A DNA stretch of 64,000 nucleotides. Source: Kaistella yonginensis (GTDB taxonomy: Bacteria; Bacteroidota; Bacteroidia; Flavobacteriales; Weeksellaceae). The notes under the pieces are model-generated. The model was not told the DNA's origin, did no database searches, and was given only the letters and a program-made list of their open reading frames with translations. Positions 24,525 to 34,082 of this stretch are shown piece by piece (position 1 is the first letter of the stretch; each line of letters begins with the position of its first letter). The stretch covers positions 124,001 to 188,000 of the forward strand of contig NZ_JAUFQB010000011.1 of assembly GCF_030409525.1 (NCBI RefSeq). The letters run 5' to 3'. Made by a program: the position numbers and the translations under genes.

Positions 24525-27500
24525 ATGAAAAGAACTGACATAAAAACAATTTTAGTAATCGGCTCCGGTCCAATAATCATCGGACAAGCCGCAGAATTTG
24601 ATTACGCGGGAACTCAAGCGTGTTTGGCTTTGAGAGAAGAAGGTTATAGCGTGATCCTCATCAATTCCAATCCGGCAACAATAATGACCGATGTAGAAAT
24701 TGCAGACAAAGTTTACATTGAACCAATTTCTCTCGAATTCGTAAGTCATATCATCAGAAAAGAACGTCCAGATGCGCTTTTGCCAACTTTGGGTGGGCAA
24801 ACGGGATTGAATATGGCGGTAGAATTGCAAAATTCTGGAATTCTCGAAGAATGTAAAGTGGAGGTTTTAGGAACCAAACTTTCAGCCATCAATCAAGCAG
24901 AAGATCGGGATTTGTTCCGAAATTTAATGAACGAATTAAACGAACCTGTTCCAGATTCCGACATCGTGAATACCGTACAAGCCGCTTTAGAATTCGCTCA
25001 CAATATCGGTTATCCCGTGATTGTTCGTCCCGCTTTTACAATGGGTGGAACTGGCGGTGGAATTGCCAATAACGACGATGAACTCAAGGAAATTACCAGT
25101 TTTGGGTTAAAATACAGCCCGGTTCGCCAATGTTTAATTGAACGTTCCATTGCAGGTTATAAAGAAATTGAGTACGAAGTAATGCGCGACAAAAATGACA
25201 ACGCGATTGTGGTTTGCAATATGGAAAACATCGATGCAGTTGGAGTTCACACCGGAGATTCGATTGTTGTGGCACCTTCGCAAACACTTTCGGACAGAGA
25301 ATATCAAATGTTGAGAAATTCATCATTAAAAATTATTCGCGCTTTAGGAATTGAAGGTGGTTGTAATGTTCAACTGGCTTTGGATCCGCATTCTTTTAAT
25401 TATTATATCATCGAAGTGAATCCAAGAGTTTCGCGTTCATCGGCTTTGGCGAGTAAAGCAACGGGTTATCCGATTGCGAAAATTGCAGCAAAAATTGCAG
25501 TCGGTTTGACTTTAGATGAAATTATGAATCCCGTAACTGGAACTTCTTACGCTTGTTTTGAACCGGCATTGGATTATGTGGTAACCAAATTTCCACGTTT
25601 CCCTTTTGATAAATTTGAAACTGCAGACAGAAGACTTTCAACCCAAATGAAAGCAACTGGAGAAGTGATGGCGATCGGTAGAAATTTTGAGGAATCTTTG
25701 CAAAAAGCGATTCGTTCTTTGGAAACTGGTTTAAGACATATTGGTTTAAAATCGAAAGATGCTGCAGCATTAACCGACGAGGAAATTGAAAGAAGAATAA
25801 AAGTTTGTGATGATGAACGATTATTCATTATTGGTGATGCTTTGCGAAGAGGTTACGATTGGGAAAAAATTGTAGAATGGAGCAAGATCGATAAATTTTT
25901 CATCTGGAAAATCAAGAAACTGGTTGATTTTGAAAAGACAATCTCTGAAAATAAATTTAATAAAGAAATTCTTCTTGACGCCAAAAGACTTGGTTTTTCT
26001 GATATGAATATTGGTCATCTTTGGGGAATTTCTCAACATGAAGTTTTCAATTTTAGAAAAGAAAACAACGTGATGCCAGTTTACAAAATGGTCGATACTT
26101 GCGCCGCCGAATTTGAAAGTGAAACACCATATTTCTACGGAACTTATGAAGAAGAAAACGAAAGTATTCCTTCCAATAAAGAGAAAATCGTCGTTCTTGG
26201 TTCTGGACCAATCAGAATTGGACAAGGTGTTGAGTTCGATTACGCCACAGTTCATTCAGTTTGGGCGATTAAAGAATTGGGTTACGAAGCGATTATCATT
26301 AATAATAATCCTGAAACAGTTTCCACAGATTTTTCAATTTCGGATAAATTGTATTTCGAACCTTTAACGGAGGAAGATGTGATGAACATTATCGAATTGG
26401 AAAAACCAAAAGGTGTTGTTGTGCAGTTTGGAGGACAAACCGCCATCAATTTAGCCGATAAATTAGAAGCACACGGCGTAAAAATTTTGGGAACAACGCT
26501 TGAAGATCTAGACCGCGCCGAAAATAGAAATAAATTCGAAGCCGCTTTGCAAGAAATGGGAATTCCACAACCTTTGGGAAAAACCTGTTTTACGAAAGAA
26601 GAAGCATTGGTTATCGCGAATGAGATCGGTTTCCCGGTTTTGGTTCGTCCGAGTTATGTTTTGGGAGGAAGAGCGATGGAAATCGTTTATGACGATGCGG
26701 AACTCGCTCATTATATGACGAATGCGGTGAAAGAAAACTCTGAACATCCGATTTTAATTGACAGATATTTAACCGGAAAAGAAGTAGAAGTTGATGCCAT
26801 TTCTGATGGTGAAACCGTTGTAATTCCAGGAATTATGGAACATATCGAAAGAGCCGGAGTTCATTCTGGAGATTCTATCGCGGTTTATCCACCTCAAAAT
26901 ATTACCGAAAAACAAATCGCGACTTTGGTAGATTACACCGAAAGATTGGCGAAAGGGTTGAACATCATTGGTTTAATGAATATTCAATACGTATTATTTG
27001 AAGGTGAAGTTTATGTGATTGAAGTGAATCCAAGATCAAGTAGAACCGTTCCTTTTTTATCTAAAATTACAGAAATTCCGATGGCAAAATTGGCTACGAA
27101 AGCCATTCTTGGTAAAAAATTAAAAGATTTAGGTTACAAAAACGGTTTGGCTCCCGTGAAAGAAGGCGTTTTCGTGAAAGTTCCTGTGTTCTCTTTTTCA
27201 AAATTAACCAGAGTGGATATTTCTCTCGGGCCAGAAATGAAATCCACTGGAGAAGTAATGGGGAAAGATTCTACCCTGGAAAAAGCGCTGTACAAAGGTT
27301 TAATCGGATCTGGTAGAAAAGTTCCGCTTCATGGTTCAATCCTTTTCACAGTCGCAGATAAACACAAACCTGAAGCGTGCGAATTGGCAAGAAGATTTCA
27401 AGAAATTGGTTTTCAAATTTGGGCAACAGAAGGAACTTCAAAATATTTTGAAGAAAATGGAGTTCGCACCAAAATCGGTTACAAAATTGAAGAAAATCCA

Positions 27501-27707
27501 GAAATTAATTTAATAGATTTAATTCAAACTGGAAAAGTCCAATACATTGTAAACACCATGACCAAAGGAAAACAATCTGAAAGAGACGGTTTCCAAATCC
27601 GCCGAACTTCCGTAGAAAATGGCGTTCCTTGTTTAACATCGATGGATACAGTGGAAGCAATTTTGAAAGTGATTGAAAGCATGAGTTTTAAGATGGAGCA
27701 AATGTAG
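24525..27707 (+). CDS. carB: Carbamoyl-phosphate synthase large subunit
   Basis: The 1060-residue subunit makes carbamoyl phosphate from bicarbonate, ammonia and two ATP. It has two homologous ATP-grasp halves, each starting with a GSGPIxIGQ motif ([18 protein letters not shown] near residue 12, [18 protein letters not shown] near 560). An oligomerisation segment lies between them, and a C-terminal MGS-like allosteric domain begins near residue 930 ([19 protein letters not shown]). Start choice: ATG at 24525 ([16 protein letters not shown]) rather than the 14-residue longer frame. It closes the pyr operon before a strong terminator. Confidence 0.97.
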   Translation: MKRTDIKTILVIGSGPIIIGQAAEFDYAGTQACLALREEGYSVILINSNPATIMTDVEIADKVYIEPISLEFVSHIIRKERPDALLPTLGGQTGLNMAVELQNSGILEECKVEVLGTKLSAINQAEDRDLFRNLMNELNEPVPDSDIVNTVQAALEFAHNIGYPVIVRPAFTMGGTGGGIANNDDELKEITSFGLKYSPVRQCLIERSIAGYKEIEYEVMRDKNDNAIVVCNMENIDAVGVHTGDSIVVAPSQTLSDREYQMLRNSSLKIIRALGIEGGCNVQLALDPHSFNYYIIEVNPRVSRSSALASKATGYPIAKIAAKIAVGLTLDEIMNPVTGTSYACFEPALDYVVTKFPRFPFDKFETADRRLSTQMKATGEVMAIGRNFEESLQKAIRSLETGLRHIGLKSKDAAALTDEEIERRIKVCDDERLFIIGDALRRGYDWEKIVEWSKIDKFFIWKIKKLVDFEKTISENKFNKEILLDAKRLGFSDMNIGHLWGISQHEVFNFRKENNVMPVYKMVDTCAAEFESETPYFYGTYEEENESIPSNKEKIVVLGSGPIRIGQGVEFDYATVHSVWAIKELGYEAIIINNNPETVSTDFSISDKLYFEPLTEEDVMNIIELEKPKGVVVQFGGQTAINLADKLEAHGVKILGTTLEDLDRAENRNKFEAALQEMGIPQPLGKTCFTKEEALVIANEIGFPVLVRPSYVLGGRAMEIVYDDAELAHYMTNAVKENSEHPILIDRYLTGKEVEVDAISDGETVVIPGIMEHIERAGVHSGDSIAVYPPQNITEKQIATLVDYTERLAKGLNIIGLMNIQYVLFEGEVYVIEVNPRSSRTVPFLSKITEIPMAKLATKAILGKKLKDLGYKNGLAPVKEGVFVKVPVFSFSKLTRVDISLGPEMKSTGEVMGKDSTLEKALYKGLIGSGRKVPLHGSILFTVADKHKPEACELARRFQEIGFQIWATEGTSKYFEENGVRTKIGYKIEENPEINLIDLIQTGKVQYIVNTMTKGKQSERDGFQIRRTSVENGVPCLTSMDTVEAILKVIESMSFKMEQM

Positions 27708-27770
27708 AAATAGATATGAGACGGATAGATGTGAGATTATAGACATTTCCTTTTTTTATTTGCTGAAATT

Positions 27771-27852
27771 GCCACAGAGTGGCAAAATCATTAACATAGG
27801 GTGAAGCCCTATGAATAAATGAAAAGTATATAATGCAAAGCCCTGAAAGGGC
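27771..27852 (-). repeat. Two-hairpin repeat element, copy 2 (with a third hairpin)
   Basis: GCCAC-AGA-GTGGC (27771-27783) and CATAGGG-TGAAG-CCCTATG (27795-27813) are 11 nt apart. This is the reverse complement order and spacing of the element at 12309-12351. A further hairpin GCCCT-GAA-AGGGC follows at 27840-27852. Stem sequences are conserved while loops differ, as expected for a structured element. Confidence 0.8.
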
Positions 27853-27897
27853 GAAATCTATCAAGATTAACTTAAAAGTAAAAAGGTAATATATTGA

Positions 27898-27927
27898 AAA
27901 CGAGGGAAAAATTTCTCTCGTTTTTTT
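27898..27927 (+). terminator. Intrinsic terminator of the pyr operon
   Basis: AAACGAGGGAAA and TTTCTCTCGTTT form a 12-bp stem (one G-U pair) around a 2-nt loop and run into a T-tract at 27921-27927. It lies about 190 nt past carB. Confidence 0.75.
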
Positions 27928-27938
27928 GTTGAAAAAGT

Positions 27939-28634
27939 TTACAATATTTTTTTAGGAGAAATAGTATCATTTTCAATGCAAAGATATTCTTGTGTAGTTT
28001 TTAAAACATCAATAAAGATGATGTTATTTTGAAAAGTTATGTAAGGTTTTTTGCTATGTCCAATTACGTGTACCACCTTTTCCAATGCGTCTTTTTGCAA
28101 ACTTTCTGGGCGAACCCAAATTGGAGATTGGTAGATATTATTCCCGTTGGATTTGGAATCTTTTAATTGACGGAATTCAAAAACTTGAGGATTTTCGTAC
28201 AACAAATTGTTGATATTTTCTACTAAATTATCATCATTTTCAAGACCAATATTTTCCAACCAAGTTTTGGTAATTCCGGCGTGGCTGAAAAGGTAATGCT
28301 CGTATTGAAAGCACATTTGAAACAATTTTTCGTCCATCGCCAATTCTACAACTTCATCGATAAGGGTGTGAAAATCAAAATTATATCTGCTGTACTTTTG
28401 TTTTGTGGAATTCAAATAGTGAAAATCATGGTTGCCGAAAAGCAAGATCACTTTCTCTGGAAATTTCTTTTTGAAATTGATGATTTTGTTGAAATTAGCA
28501 ATCTCTTCTTCAGCAGAAATGTCTTCATAAGGATCAAAATAATCGCCGATAAATATAAAATAATCAAAATTTTCAGTAGAAATTTTCTCCCAAGTATTTC
28601 TTCCGTGAATATCTCCGATGGCAATCACTTTCAT
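27939..28634 (-). CDS. Calcineurin-like metallophosphoesterase
   Basis: The 231-residue cytoplasmic protein has every block of the metal-dependent phosphoesterase fold: GDIHG (residues 7-11), GDYFDP (about 30-35), GNHD (about 66-69), SHAG (about 117-120) and GHSKK (about 192). Metal-binding Asp, His and Asn residues are in place, so the enzyme should be active. It resembles serine/threonine phosphatase or Ap4A-hydrolase-like members, but the substrate cannot be told. It is convergent with carB and stands alone. Confidence 0.9.
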   Translation of the reverse strand: MKVIAIGDIHGRNTWEKISTENFDYFIFIGDYFDPYEDISAEEEIANFNKIINFKKKFPEKVILLFGNHDFHYLNSTKQKYSRYNFDFHTLIDEVVELAMDEKLFQMCFQYEHYLFSHAGITKTWLENIGLENDDNLVENINNLLYENPQVFEFRQLKDSKSNGNNIYQSPIWVRPESLQKDALEKVVHVIGHSKKPYITFQNNIIFIDVLKTTQEYLCIENDTISPKKIL

Positions 28635-28710
28635 GCTTCTAAACTTTATGTAAAGTTAAAATAAACGCATTACAATATATCATATTTGTGACATCAAGAA
28701 GTTGAAAATT

Positions 28711-28739
28711 AAAAAAAGCGAAGAAAAATCCTCGCTTTT
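28711..28739 (-). terminator. Intrinsic terminator of the sigma/anti-sigma operon
   Basis: On the minus strand AAAAGCGAGG and CTTCGCTTTT form a 10-bp stem with one G-U pair and a 6-nt loop, and a T-run follows. It lies 12 nt past the anti-sigma stop. Confidence 0.8.
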
Positions 28740-28750
28740 AAATTTATTTT

Positions 28751-29527
28751 CTAAATAGGTCCCATTACATACATTTCCTCCATCGTTGGCGTAGGACTTC
28801 CACCTTCTTTTTCCAAGGTTATTGCAAAAGCTTGAGGTTTCGAAACCGTTTTCATTTCTTGAACCAATGATTTGTTATTAGGATCATACATTCCCATATC
28901 TACAGGTTTTCCGTCGACAATCGCCCAAAGTTGATATTGCTTTCCTGTTGGAGCTGCAGGTAAGTTTTTCGGGTTAAGAAATACTTGATTATTTTCATTC
29001 CAAAACACTTCTGCAAGGAGATTGGGATGTTTTTCCACGCCTTTTAGTTCTATTTTTTTCGAATTCATTAAAACGGAATTCATACGTTCTAACGACGTGA
29101 TTTTTGTAGAAAGCGTTGTGTTATTTTCAGCGAATTTTTCAATCTGCGCACTTTTTGAACCCACTTCATAGATCAAATATCCTAATCCAAATAAAACAGC
29201 TACAGAAGCGGCTTTCATCCAAACAGGAATGGTTAGGTTGGTGTCTTTTTCAGAATTGTTGATATTCAAAGGAATAATTTTTCCAGAAGTTTTCTCTGGA
29301 TTTCCAAATTCTATTTTCTTCAGAATACCCGCTTTCAAATGAGAAGGAGGTTCTATGGCTTGTGCGGTTGCGAGATTTTCAAAAGTTTGTTGCATTTCTA
29401 AAACGGCGGCCTGTACTTCCGCATTATTTTTCATCACACATTCCAAGATTGAAGATTCTTCGCTGGAAAGATTTCCCAACGCATATGCTTCAATGACGCC
29501 TGATGATATGTAGGTTTTTATATCCAC
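28751..29527 (-). CDS. RskA-type anti-sigma factor
   Basis: The 258-residue membrane protein has an N-terminal anti-sigma segment (SGVIEAYALGNLSSEESSILE), a single transmembrane helix near residues 100-122, a periplasmic coiled coil (KFAENNTTLSTKITSLERM) and a C-terminal RskA domain (QYQLWAIVDGKPVDMGMYD, FAITLEKEGGSPTPT). It would hold the ECF sigma factor encoded 2 nt upstream at the membrane and release it after regulated proteolysis. The zinc-binding HxxxCxxC motif of ZAS anti-sigma factors is absent, as usual for SigK/RskA-type pairs. Confidence 0.9.
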   Translation of the reverse strand: MDIKTYISSGVIEAYALGNLSSEESSILECVMKNNAEVQAAVLEMQQTFENLATAQAIEPPSHLKAGILKKIEFGNPEKTSGKIIPLNINNSEKDTNLTIPVWMKAASVAVLFGLGYLIYEVGSKSAQIEKFAENNTTLSTKITSLERMNSVLMNSKKIELKGVEKHPNLLAEVFWNENNQVFLNPKNLPAAPTGKQYQLWAIVDGKPVDMGMYDPNNKSLVQEMKTVSKPQAFAITLEKEGGSPTPTMEEMYVMGPI

Positions 29528-29529
29528 TT

Positions 29530-30105
29530 TTATTTAAATAAAAAAAATAAAATAATAAATTTAAATTCTTTTAAAATTTCTCTTAATTCTATTAATGCAG
29601 CTCTTGTTCTGGTTTTTACCGTACCGAGCGGAATTTGTAATTCTTCGGCTATTTCTTCTTGGGTGAGTCCTCCGAAATAGGCTTTGTTAATCACTATTTT
29701 GTAATCGTCTCGTAATTTATTAACCTGTTGCTGAACTTCATTAAATTCATGGGATTGTTCTGTAGAAAGTCCCATACCCTCACTTACGAAATCGGGAATG
29801 CTTTGGTTTTGTAAATCGTTTTGAAATGATTTAGATTTTAGTCGGTCGATGGCAGAATTTCTTGCGATATTCAGCATCCACGTATATAATGAAGCTTTAG
29901 TTGCATCGAAACTTTTTACAGAATTCCAGATTTTCACAAAAACATCTTGTAAAACTTCATTGGCTTCTTCTTCATAGCGAACAATCCGAATAATCACTCC
30001 ATATAAAGCACCCGAATAATTATCGTAGAGATAATTAAAACCCTTTTCATCTCTACTTAATAGCAAAGATAAAATTTGATCTGGAGTAAGGGTTTCTTTT
30101 GCCAA
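29530..30105 (-). CDS. ECF-family RNA polymerase sigma factor (SigK/RskA-partner type)
   Basis: The 191-residue protein has sigma region 2 (FNYLYDNYSGALYGVIIRIV, EVLQDVFVKIWNSVKSFD, YTWMLNIARNSAIDRLRS-like stretch, residues about 22-95) and region 4 (GLTQEEIAEELQIPLGTVKTRTRAALIELRE, about 146-176). It is encoded 2 nt before the RskA-type anti-sigma gene, a typical pair. The C-terminal FKFIILFFLFK tail is unusually hydrophobic. It is divergent from msrB, so the 92-nt gap at 30106-30197 probably holds its own and the msrB promoters. Confidence 0.92.
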   Translation of the reverse strand: MAKETLTPDQILSLLLSRDEKGFNYLYDNYSGALYGVIIRIVRYEEEANEVLQDVFVKIWNSVKSFDATKASLYTWMLNIARNSAIDRLKSKSFQNDLQNQSIPDFVSEGMGLSTEQSHEFNEVQQQVNKLRDDYKIVINKAYFGGLTQEEIAEELQIPLGTVKTRTRAALIELREILKEFKFIILFFLFK

Positions 30106-30197
30106 TTTTTTTATTCGTGTTCAAAAGTAGTTTTTTTATTTAAGATACAAAACCAAATCTGCAAGTTTTACGTATATGAGTTTATAATCACCATTAC

Positions 30198-30734
30198 ATG
30201 CAAAATCTATTTAAAATAGCTGCCATCTTATTATTAGGAACCTGCAGTGTCCAAAATATGAAGGCCCAAAAAATTCAAAAACTCAACGGCAAAAATGTCA
30301 TCAATCCGTACTACTCCCGAACAGATACTAAGGTTTTAAAAATCCCAAATTCTGCCTGGAAAAAGGTTCTCAACACCAATCTTTATTTGGTTTCTCGGTT
30401 GAATGAAACAGAAATGGCCAACACCGGCAAGTACAATACATTTGATGGAATAGGAACCTACTATTGCGCTGCCTGCGGAAATGCACTCTTTAGATCTGAT
30501 ACAAAATTCGCCAGTTCTTGTGGATGGCCAAGTTTTTTTGAAACCATTCGTCCAAAATCGGTCATTTATAAAAGAGATGAGTCTTATAATATGGTCAGAA
30601 CTGAAGTTCGTTGTGGCAGATGCGATGCACACTTAGGTCATTTGTTTGATGATGGACCTACCGCCAATAAAAAAAGATATTGCATGAATTCCATCTCGCT
30701 TGAATTTGAGCCCATTATAAAAAAATCAAAATAA
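30198..30734 (+). CDS. msrB: Exported peptide-methionine (R)-S-oxide reductase
   Basis: The 178-residue protein has a signal peptide (cleavage likely after MKAQ, residue 24) and a full MsrB domain. Zinc is held by Cys90/Cys93 (YYCAACG) and Cys139/Cys142 (VRCGRCD). The catalytic cysteine is Cys162 in RYCMNSIS, and the CGWPSF motif is present with Cys108 as a possible resolving residue. It would repair oxidised methionine in periplasmic or surface proteins. It is divergent from an ECF sigma/anti-sigma pair and followed by a fasciclin protein, which suggests an envelope oxidative-stress regulon. Confidence 0.92.
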   Translation: MQNLFKIAAILLLGTCSVQNMKAQKIQKLNGKNVINPYYSRTDTKVLKIPNSAWKKVLNTNLYLVSRLNETEMANTGKYNTFDGIGTYYCAACGNALFRSDTKFASSCGWPSFFETIRPKSVIYKRDESYNMVRTEVRCGRCDAHLGHLFDDGPTANKKRYCMNSISLEFEPIIKKSK

Positions 30735-30820
30735 TTTATTAAAAATAAATCCAAACCTAATCGCATCTCGTAACTGATACTAACACAAACTATAATATAT
30801 CACCTTAAAAAATTATCAAA

Positions 30821-31396
30821 ATGAACATTTTAAAAATCACAACAGCAGCTTTAGCGCTAATGATGACTTTATCCCTCGGAAACAATGCCAACGCGCAAAA
30901 AATCGCAATGAAAGAAAAAACAGTAATGGTTGGTGGAGCGCCCATGTATCCTTCTAAAAATATCGTAGAAAATGCAGTAAATTCAAAAGACCATACAACT
31001 TTAGTTGCCGCTGTAAAAGCCGCTGACTTGGTTGAAACTTTATCAGGCAAAGGACCATTCACCGTTTTTGCACCAACCAATGCAGCGTTTGCCAAATTAC
31101 CTGCCGGTACTGTAGAAACTTTAGTCATGCCGGAAAATAAAGAAATGCTAAAAACAATTTTAACCTATCATGTAGTTCCTGGAAAAATTTCTGCCAAAGA
31201 GTTAATGACTTGGATCAAGAAAAATGACGGAAAATACATGGCCAAAACAGTTCAGGGTGAACAATTAACATTCTGGGTCAAAGCGCAAAAATTATATGTA
31301 ACAGATGCAAAGAATAATTCAGCCCAAATTACCATTGCAGATGTTAACCAGTCAAATGGCGTAATTCATGTGATCGACACGGTCTTAATGCCATAG
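30821..31396 (+). CDS. Secreted fasciclin (FAS1) domain protein
   Basis: The 191-residue protein has a signal peptide (ALALMMTLSLGNNANAQ) and one FAS1 domain with both conserved boxes: FTVFAPTNAAFAKLPAGTVETL (about residues 80-101) and the C-terminal NGVIHVIDTVLMP (about 179-191). FAS1 domains mediate adhesion or ligand binding. The gene is 86 nt after msrB and ends at a strong terminator. A FAS1 protein beside a SigK/RskA-type pair recalls the mycobacterial sigK-rskA and mpt70/mpt83 regulon. Confidence 0.93.
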   Translation: MNILKITTAALALMMTLSLGNNANAQKIAMKEKTVMVGGAPMYPSKNIVENAVNSKDHTTLVAAVKAADLVETLSGKGPFTVFAPTNAAFAKLPAGTVETLVMPENKEMLKTILTYHVVPGKISAKELMTWIKKNDGKYMAKTVQGEQLTFWVKAQKLYVTDAKNNSAQITIADVNQSNGVIHVIDTVLMP

Positions 31397-31421
31397 TTTC
31401 ATAGTTTTATTTTTAATGGTG

Positions 31422-31452
31422 CCACTTAGATTTCGGTCTAAGTGGTTTTTTT
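31422..31452 (+). terminator. Intrinsic terminator of msrB-fasciclin
   Basis: CCACTTAGA and TCTAAGTGG form a perfect 9-bp stem with a 6-nt loop followed by seven Ts. Confidence 0.9.
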
Positions 31453-31541
31453 AATTCATTTCAATCATCAAAATAACTCCCAAATTTTCATATCTTTAAT
31501 CCTTATTAAATCCAATCTATTAAACCTAAATTTCAGCTTCT

Positions 31542-32141
31542 ATGAAAAAACTAATCGTTACCGTATTTTTATCATTTTCTTTGTGGGGATTTTCGCAATA
31601 TAGTATTCCTACTGCAAGTCCTCGGCAGAAAGTAGAACAACAATTCTCCATGACCAAAATCTCGGTAGACTACGGGCGACCTGGCGTGAAAGGGCGAACC
31701 GTTTTTGGCGACCTCGTTCCTTATGGAAAAATTTGGCGCGCCGGTGCAAATTCTGCAACCAAAATTACCTTTGAACAAAATGTTAATTTCGGAGGCAAAG
31801 AAGTGAAGGCAGGTTCTTACGCCCTTTTTATAATTCCGTCGGAAAATCAGTGGAAAGTATATTTAAATAAAGATGCCAACCAATGGGGAGCTTATGCCTA
31901 TGATGAAAAACTCAATATCGTAGAAATTACGCTCCCTGTTCAGAAATTAGCTGAAAAACAAGAGTGGTTTGACATCGCCGTCAATCCTGTTGACGTTCAT
32001 TCGGCAGAGATTATCATCAAGTGGGATCTAACCAAAGTGGTCATTCCGGTAAAAGAAGCTAAACCAGAAACGGTAGCGAAAATAATCGATAAACTCAATG
32101 AAATTAAGCAAATCGAAAAAGAAGCTGCTCCTAAAAAATAA
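31542..32141 (+). CDS. Exported DUF2911 protein
   Basis: The 199-residue protein has a signal peptide (residues 1-18, ending WGFSQ) and a DUF2911 domain, recognised by SPRQKVEQQFSMTKISVDYGRPGVKGR, LVPYGKIWRAGANSATKITF and the later WGAYAYDEK. The fold resembles a beta-sandwich and no biochemical role is established. A charged, lysine-rich tail ends the protein. It is a single gene with TATCTTTA 37 nt upstream and a UUCG-capped terminator behind it. Family recognition is good, function unknown. Confidence 0.88.
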   Translation: MKKLIVTVFLSFSLWGFSQYSIPTASPRQKVEQQFSMTKISVDYGRPGVKGRTVFGDLVPYGKIWRAGANSATKITFEQNVNFGGKEVKAGSYALFIIPSENQWKVYLNKDANQWGAYAYDEKLNIVEITLPVQKLAEKQEWFDIAVNPVDVHSAEIIIKWDLTKVVIPVKEAKPETVAKIIDKLNEIKQIEKEAAPKK

Positions 32142-32144
32142 CTC

Positions 32145-32170
32145 AAAGTGAACTTCGGTTCACTTTTTTT
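32145..32170 (+). terminator. Terminator with a cUUCGg tetraloop
   Basis: AAAGTGAAC and GTTCACTTT form a perfect 9-bp stem closed by TTCG (a C-UUCG-G extra-stable loop), then four or more Ts. It lies 4 nt past the DUF2911 stop. Confidence 0.9.
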
Positions 32171-32190
32171 GTGTTCTGTTCATTTTAATT

Positions 32191-32290
32191 TGGGCGTCAT
32201 TATCCGTCTTCCATTCCCGCTTTTTTATAGCGCTGGCTTCGGCTTCGCTCAACCACCACTATAAAAAGAGCTTCATTCAAGCCGGGACGC
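32191..32290 (+). repeat. CCCGCTTTTTT...GCCGGG dispersed repeat, copy 1
   Basis: The element starts TGGGC and contains TCCGTCTTCC-ATTCCCGCTTTTTT and, after a 30-nt variable loop with opposed GCTGGCTTCGG words, AAAAAGAGCTTCATTCAAGCCGGG. The second copy at 36019-36097 has the same arms with a shorter, different loop. The remaining gap to 32366 is non-coding, with no feature that I can support. Confidence 0.8.
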
Positions 32291-32366
32291 GAGATTCGTA
32301 CCCGCAAGAAATTGTCGGTAGTCGAAGCGAGTCCTCCACTTAAAAAAATAGTTGTCGATTTTCCGG

Positions 32367-32397
32367 TTGTCAGTCACTTTAAATTCAAATAAATTTG
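32367..32397 (+). promoter_or_regulatory. Promoter of ada
   Basis: TTG (32367-32369), a 20-nt spacer and TAAATTTG (32390-32397) match the flavobacterial consensus, 15 nt before the ada start codon. No E. coli-like Ada box is obvious. Confidence 0.6.
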
Positions 32398-32412
32398 CTT
32401 TAAATTTACGAA

Positions 32413-33456
32413 ATGGAACTCACCAATGAAATTATGTACCAAGCCTCTTTTACTAAAAACCCAGAGTTCGAAGGCGTTTTTTGGATGGGCGTAAAAACTA
32501 CCGGAATATTTTGCAGACCAACCTGTACCGCCAGAAAACCAAAACCAGAAAACGTGGAATTTTTTAGCAATACCAAAGATGCTATTCTGAGCGGCTATCG
32601 CCCGTGTAAAGTGTGCAAACCCCTTGAAAATCCTGCAGAAACACCCGACTATATTCAAAAAATTTTAGAAGAGTTACGGGAAGATCCAACTTTGAAATTT
32701 AAAGATTACGATTTGGTTAAAAGAGGAATAGAACCCGCAACCGTCCGAAGATGGTTTCAAAAAAATCATGGAATGACTTTTCATGCATTTCAAAGAATGT
32801 TTCGGTTGAATACGGCATTCAAAAAAATTCAGCAAGGTGAAAATGTTATCGAAACTGCTTATGAAAGCGGTTTCGAGAGTTTGAGCGGTTTTACTGAAAG
32901 TTTCAAAACCATCTTTGGCGTTTCCCCAAAAAACTCGAAAACCCAACGAATAATCGACCTAAAGAGAATCGAAACTCCCATCGGAACAATGTACGCCGCC
33001 GCTGTGGAAGAGGGGATTTGTATGCTCGAATTTACCGATCGTAAAATGCTCGAAACCGAATTCAAAGATTTAGCAAAATCACTAAATGCAACGATTGTTC
33101 AAGGTGAAAATCCGCATTTTAAAACTTTAGAAAAAGAGCTTTCAGAATATTTTCAGGGCAACAGAAAAACATTCACCATTCCACTTTCTCCTGTTGGTAC
33201 AGCATTTCAGAAAAGTGTCTGGAAGGTTTTAGAGAAAATTCCCTACGGCGAAACCTGGACGTATCGCCAACAGTCAGAAATCTTGGGTGATGCTAAAAAA
33301 GTGCGGGCAGTAGCCAATGCAAATGGGATGAATAAAATCTCAATCCTCATTCCTTGTCATCGCGTGATCGGCAGCAACGGAACACTAACTGGCTACGGTG
33401 GCGGTATTTGGCGCAAACAAAAACTATTAGCGTTAGAAAAAGCGATTCTTTTTTAA
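32413..33456 (+). CDS. ada: Ada: methylphosphotriester/O6-methylguanine-DNA methyltransferase and activator
   Basis: The 347-residue protein has the three-part layout of E. coli Ada. The N-terminal zinc domain has Cys34, Cys38, Cys65 and Cys68 (FCRPTC, CKVC); Cys34 is the predicted methyl acceptor from DNA phosphotriesters. An AraC-type helix-turn-helix follows (VKRGIEPATVRRWFQKNHGMTFHAFQRM, about residues 102-185). The C-terminal MGMT domain has the acceptor Cys315 in IPCHRVIG. It repairs alkylated DNA and, once methylated, activates its own regulon. No alkB or alkA follows directly; the next gene is a GNAT acetyltransferase. Confidence 0.95.
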   Translation: MELTNEIMYQASFTKNPEFEGVFWMGVKTTGIFCRPTCTARKPKPENVEFFSNTKDAILSGYRPCKVCKPLENPAETPDYIQKILEELREDPTLKFKDYDLVKRGIEPATVRRWFQKNHGMTFHAFQRMFRLNTAFKKIQQGENVIETAYESGFESLSGFTESFKTIFGVSPKNSKTQRIIDLKRIETPIGTMYAAAVEEGICMLEFTDRKMLETEFKDLAKSLNATIVQGENPHFKTLEKELSEYFQGNRKTFTIPLSPVGTAFQKSVWKVLEKIPYGETWTYRQQSEILGDAKKVRAVANANGMNKISILIPCHRVIGSNGTLTGYGGGIWRKQKLLALEKAILF

Positions 33457-33494
33457 AATCAATTTTTTTGATATTGATCGGTGTTATTTTTTTC

Positions 33495-33520
33495 TTGATG
33501 GGAACTTATTTTTATCTTTG
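33495..33520 (+). promoter_or_regulatory. Promoter of the GNAT gene
   Basis: TATCTTTG (33513-33520) with TTG at 33495-33497; the 15-nt spacer is a little short. It lies 14 nt before the start codon. Confidence 0.5.
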
Positions 33521-33534
33521 AAAAAACATCATCT

Positions 33535-34080
33535 ATGAAATTCTCCATTCAACCCAAGTTAGAGAACGATTCTTTGCAATTGCTGCCCTTAGCAGAAAGT
33601 GATTTTGAGCGATTATTCAATGTGGCTTCTGACCCCGAAGTGTGGGCCATGCATCCCAACAAAGAAAGATATAAGAGAGACATTTTTCAAAATTTTTTCA
33701 AAGGTGCATTACAAAGTAAAGGTGCTTTTTTAATTATTGATAAAGAAACAACAGCGGTTTTAGGAAGCACCCGATTTTACGATTATGATGAAAACGATGA
33801 AAGCATTTTAATTGGTTATACTTTTTACGGAACCAAATTCTGGGGAAAAAACATCAATGCAAGCGTAAAGAAAATGATGCTGGATTATATTTTTCAATTT
33901 GTTGAAAAAGTAATTTTTCATGTGGGAAAAGACAATATTCGCTCCATAAAAGCAATGACCAAACTTGGCGCAGAAAATCTTGGCGAAACAGAAGTTGCGT
34001 ATTTCGGGGAAACTCCAAAAATCAATGTTGTTTTTCAAATCAAAAAGGACGAGTGGCAAAGAAAGCAGAATATTCCTTGA
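33535..34080 (+). CDS. GNAT-family N-acetyltransferase (RimJ/RimL type)
   Basis: The 181-residue protein has the RimJ/RimL-like GNAT layout: LQLLPLAESDFERLFNVASDPEVWAMHP at the N-terminus, the acetyl-CoA region around ILIGYTFYGTKFWGKNINASVKKMM, and the late HVGKDNIRSIKAMTKLGAENLGE. It would transfer acetyl from acetyl-CoA to an amino group of a protein, peptide or small molecule. It has its own promoter and ends 2 nt before the convergent small membrane protein gene. Substrate unknown. Confidence 0.88.
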   Translation: MKFSIQPKLENDSLQLLPLAESDFERLFNVASDPEVWAMHPNKERYKRDIFQNFFKGALQSKGAFLIIDKETTAVLGSTRFYDYDENDESILIGYTFYGTKFWGKNINASVKKMMLDYIFQFVEKVIFHVGKDNIRSIKAMTKLGAENLGETEVAYFGETPKINVVFQIKKDEWQRKQNIP

Positions 34081-34082
34081 AA

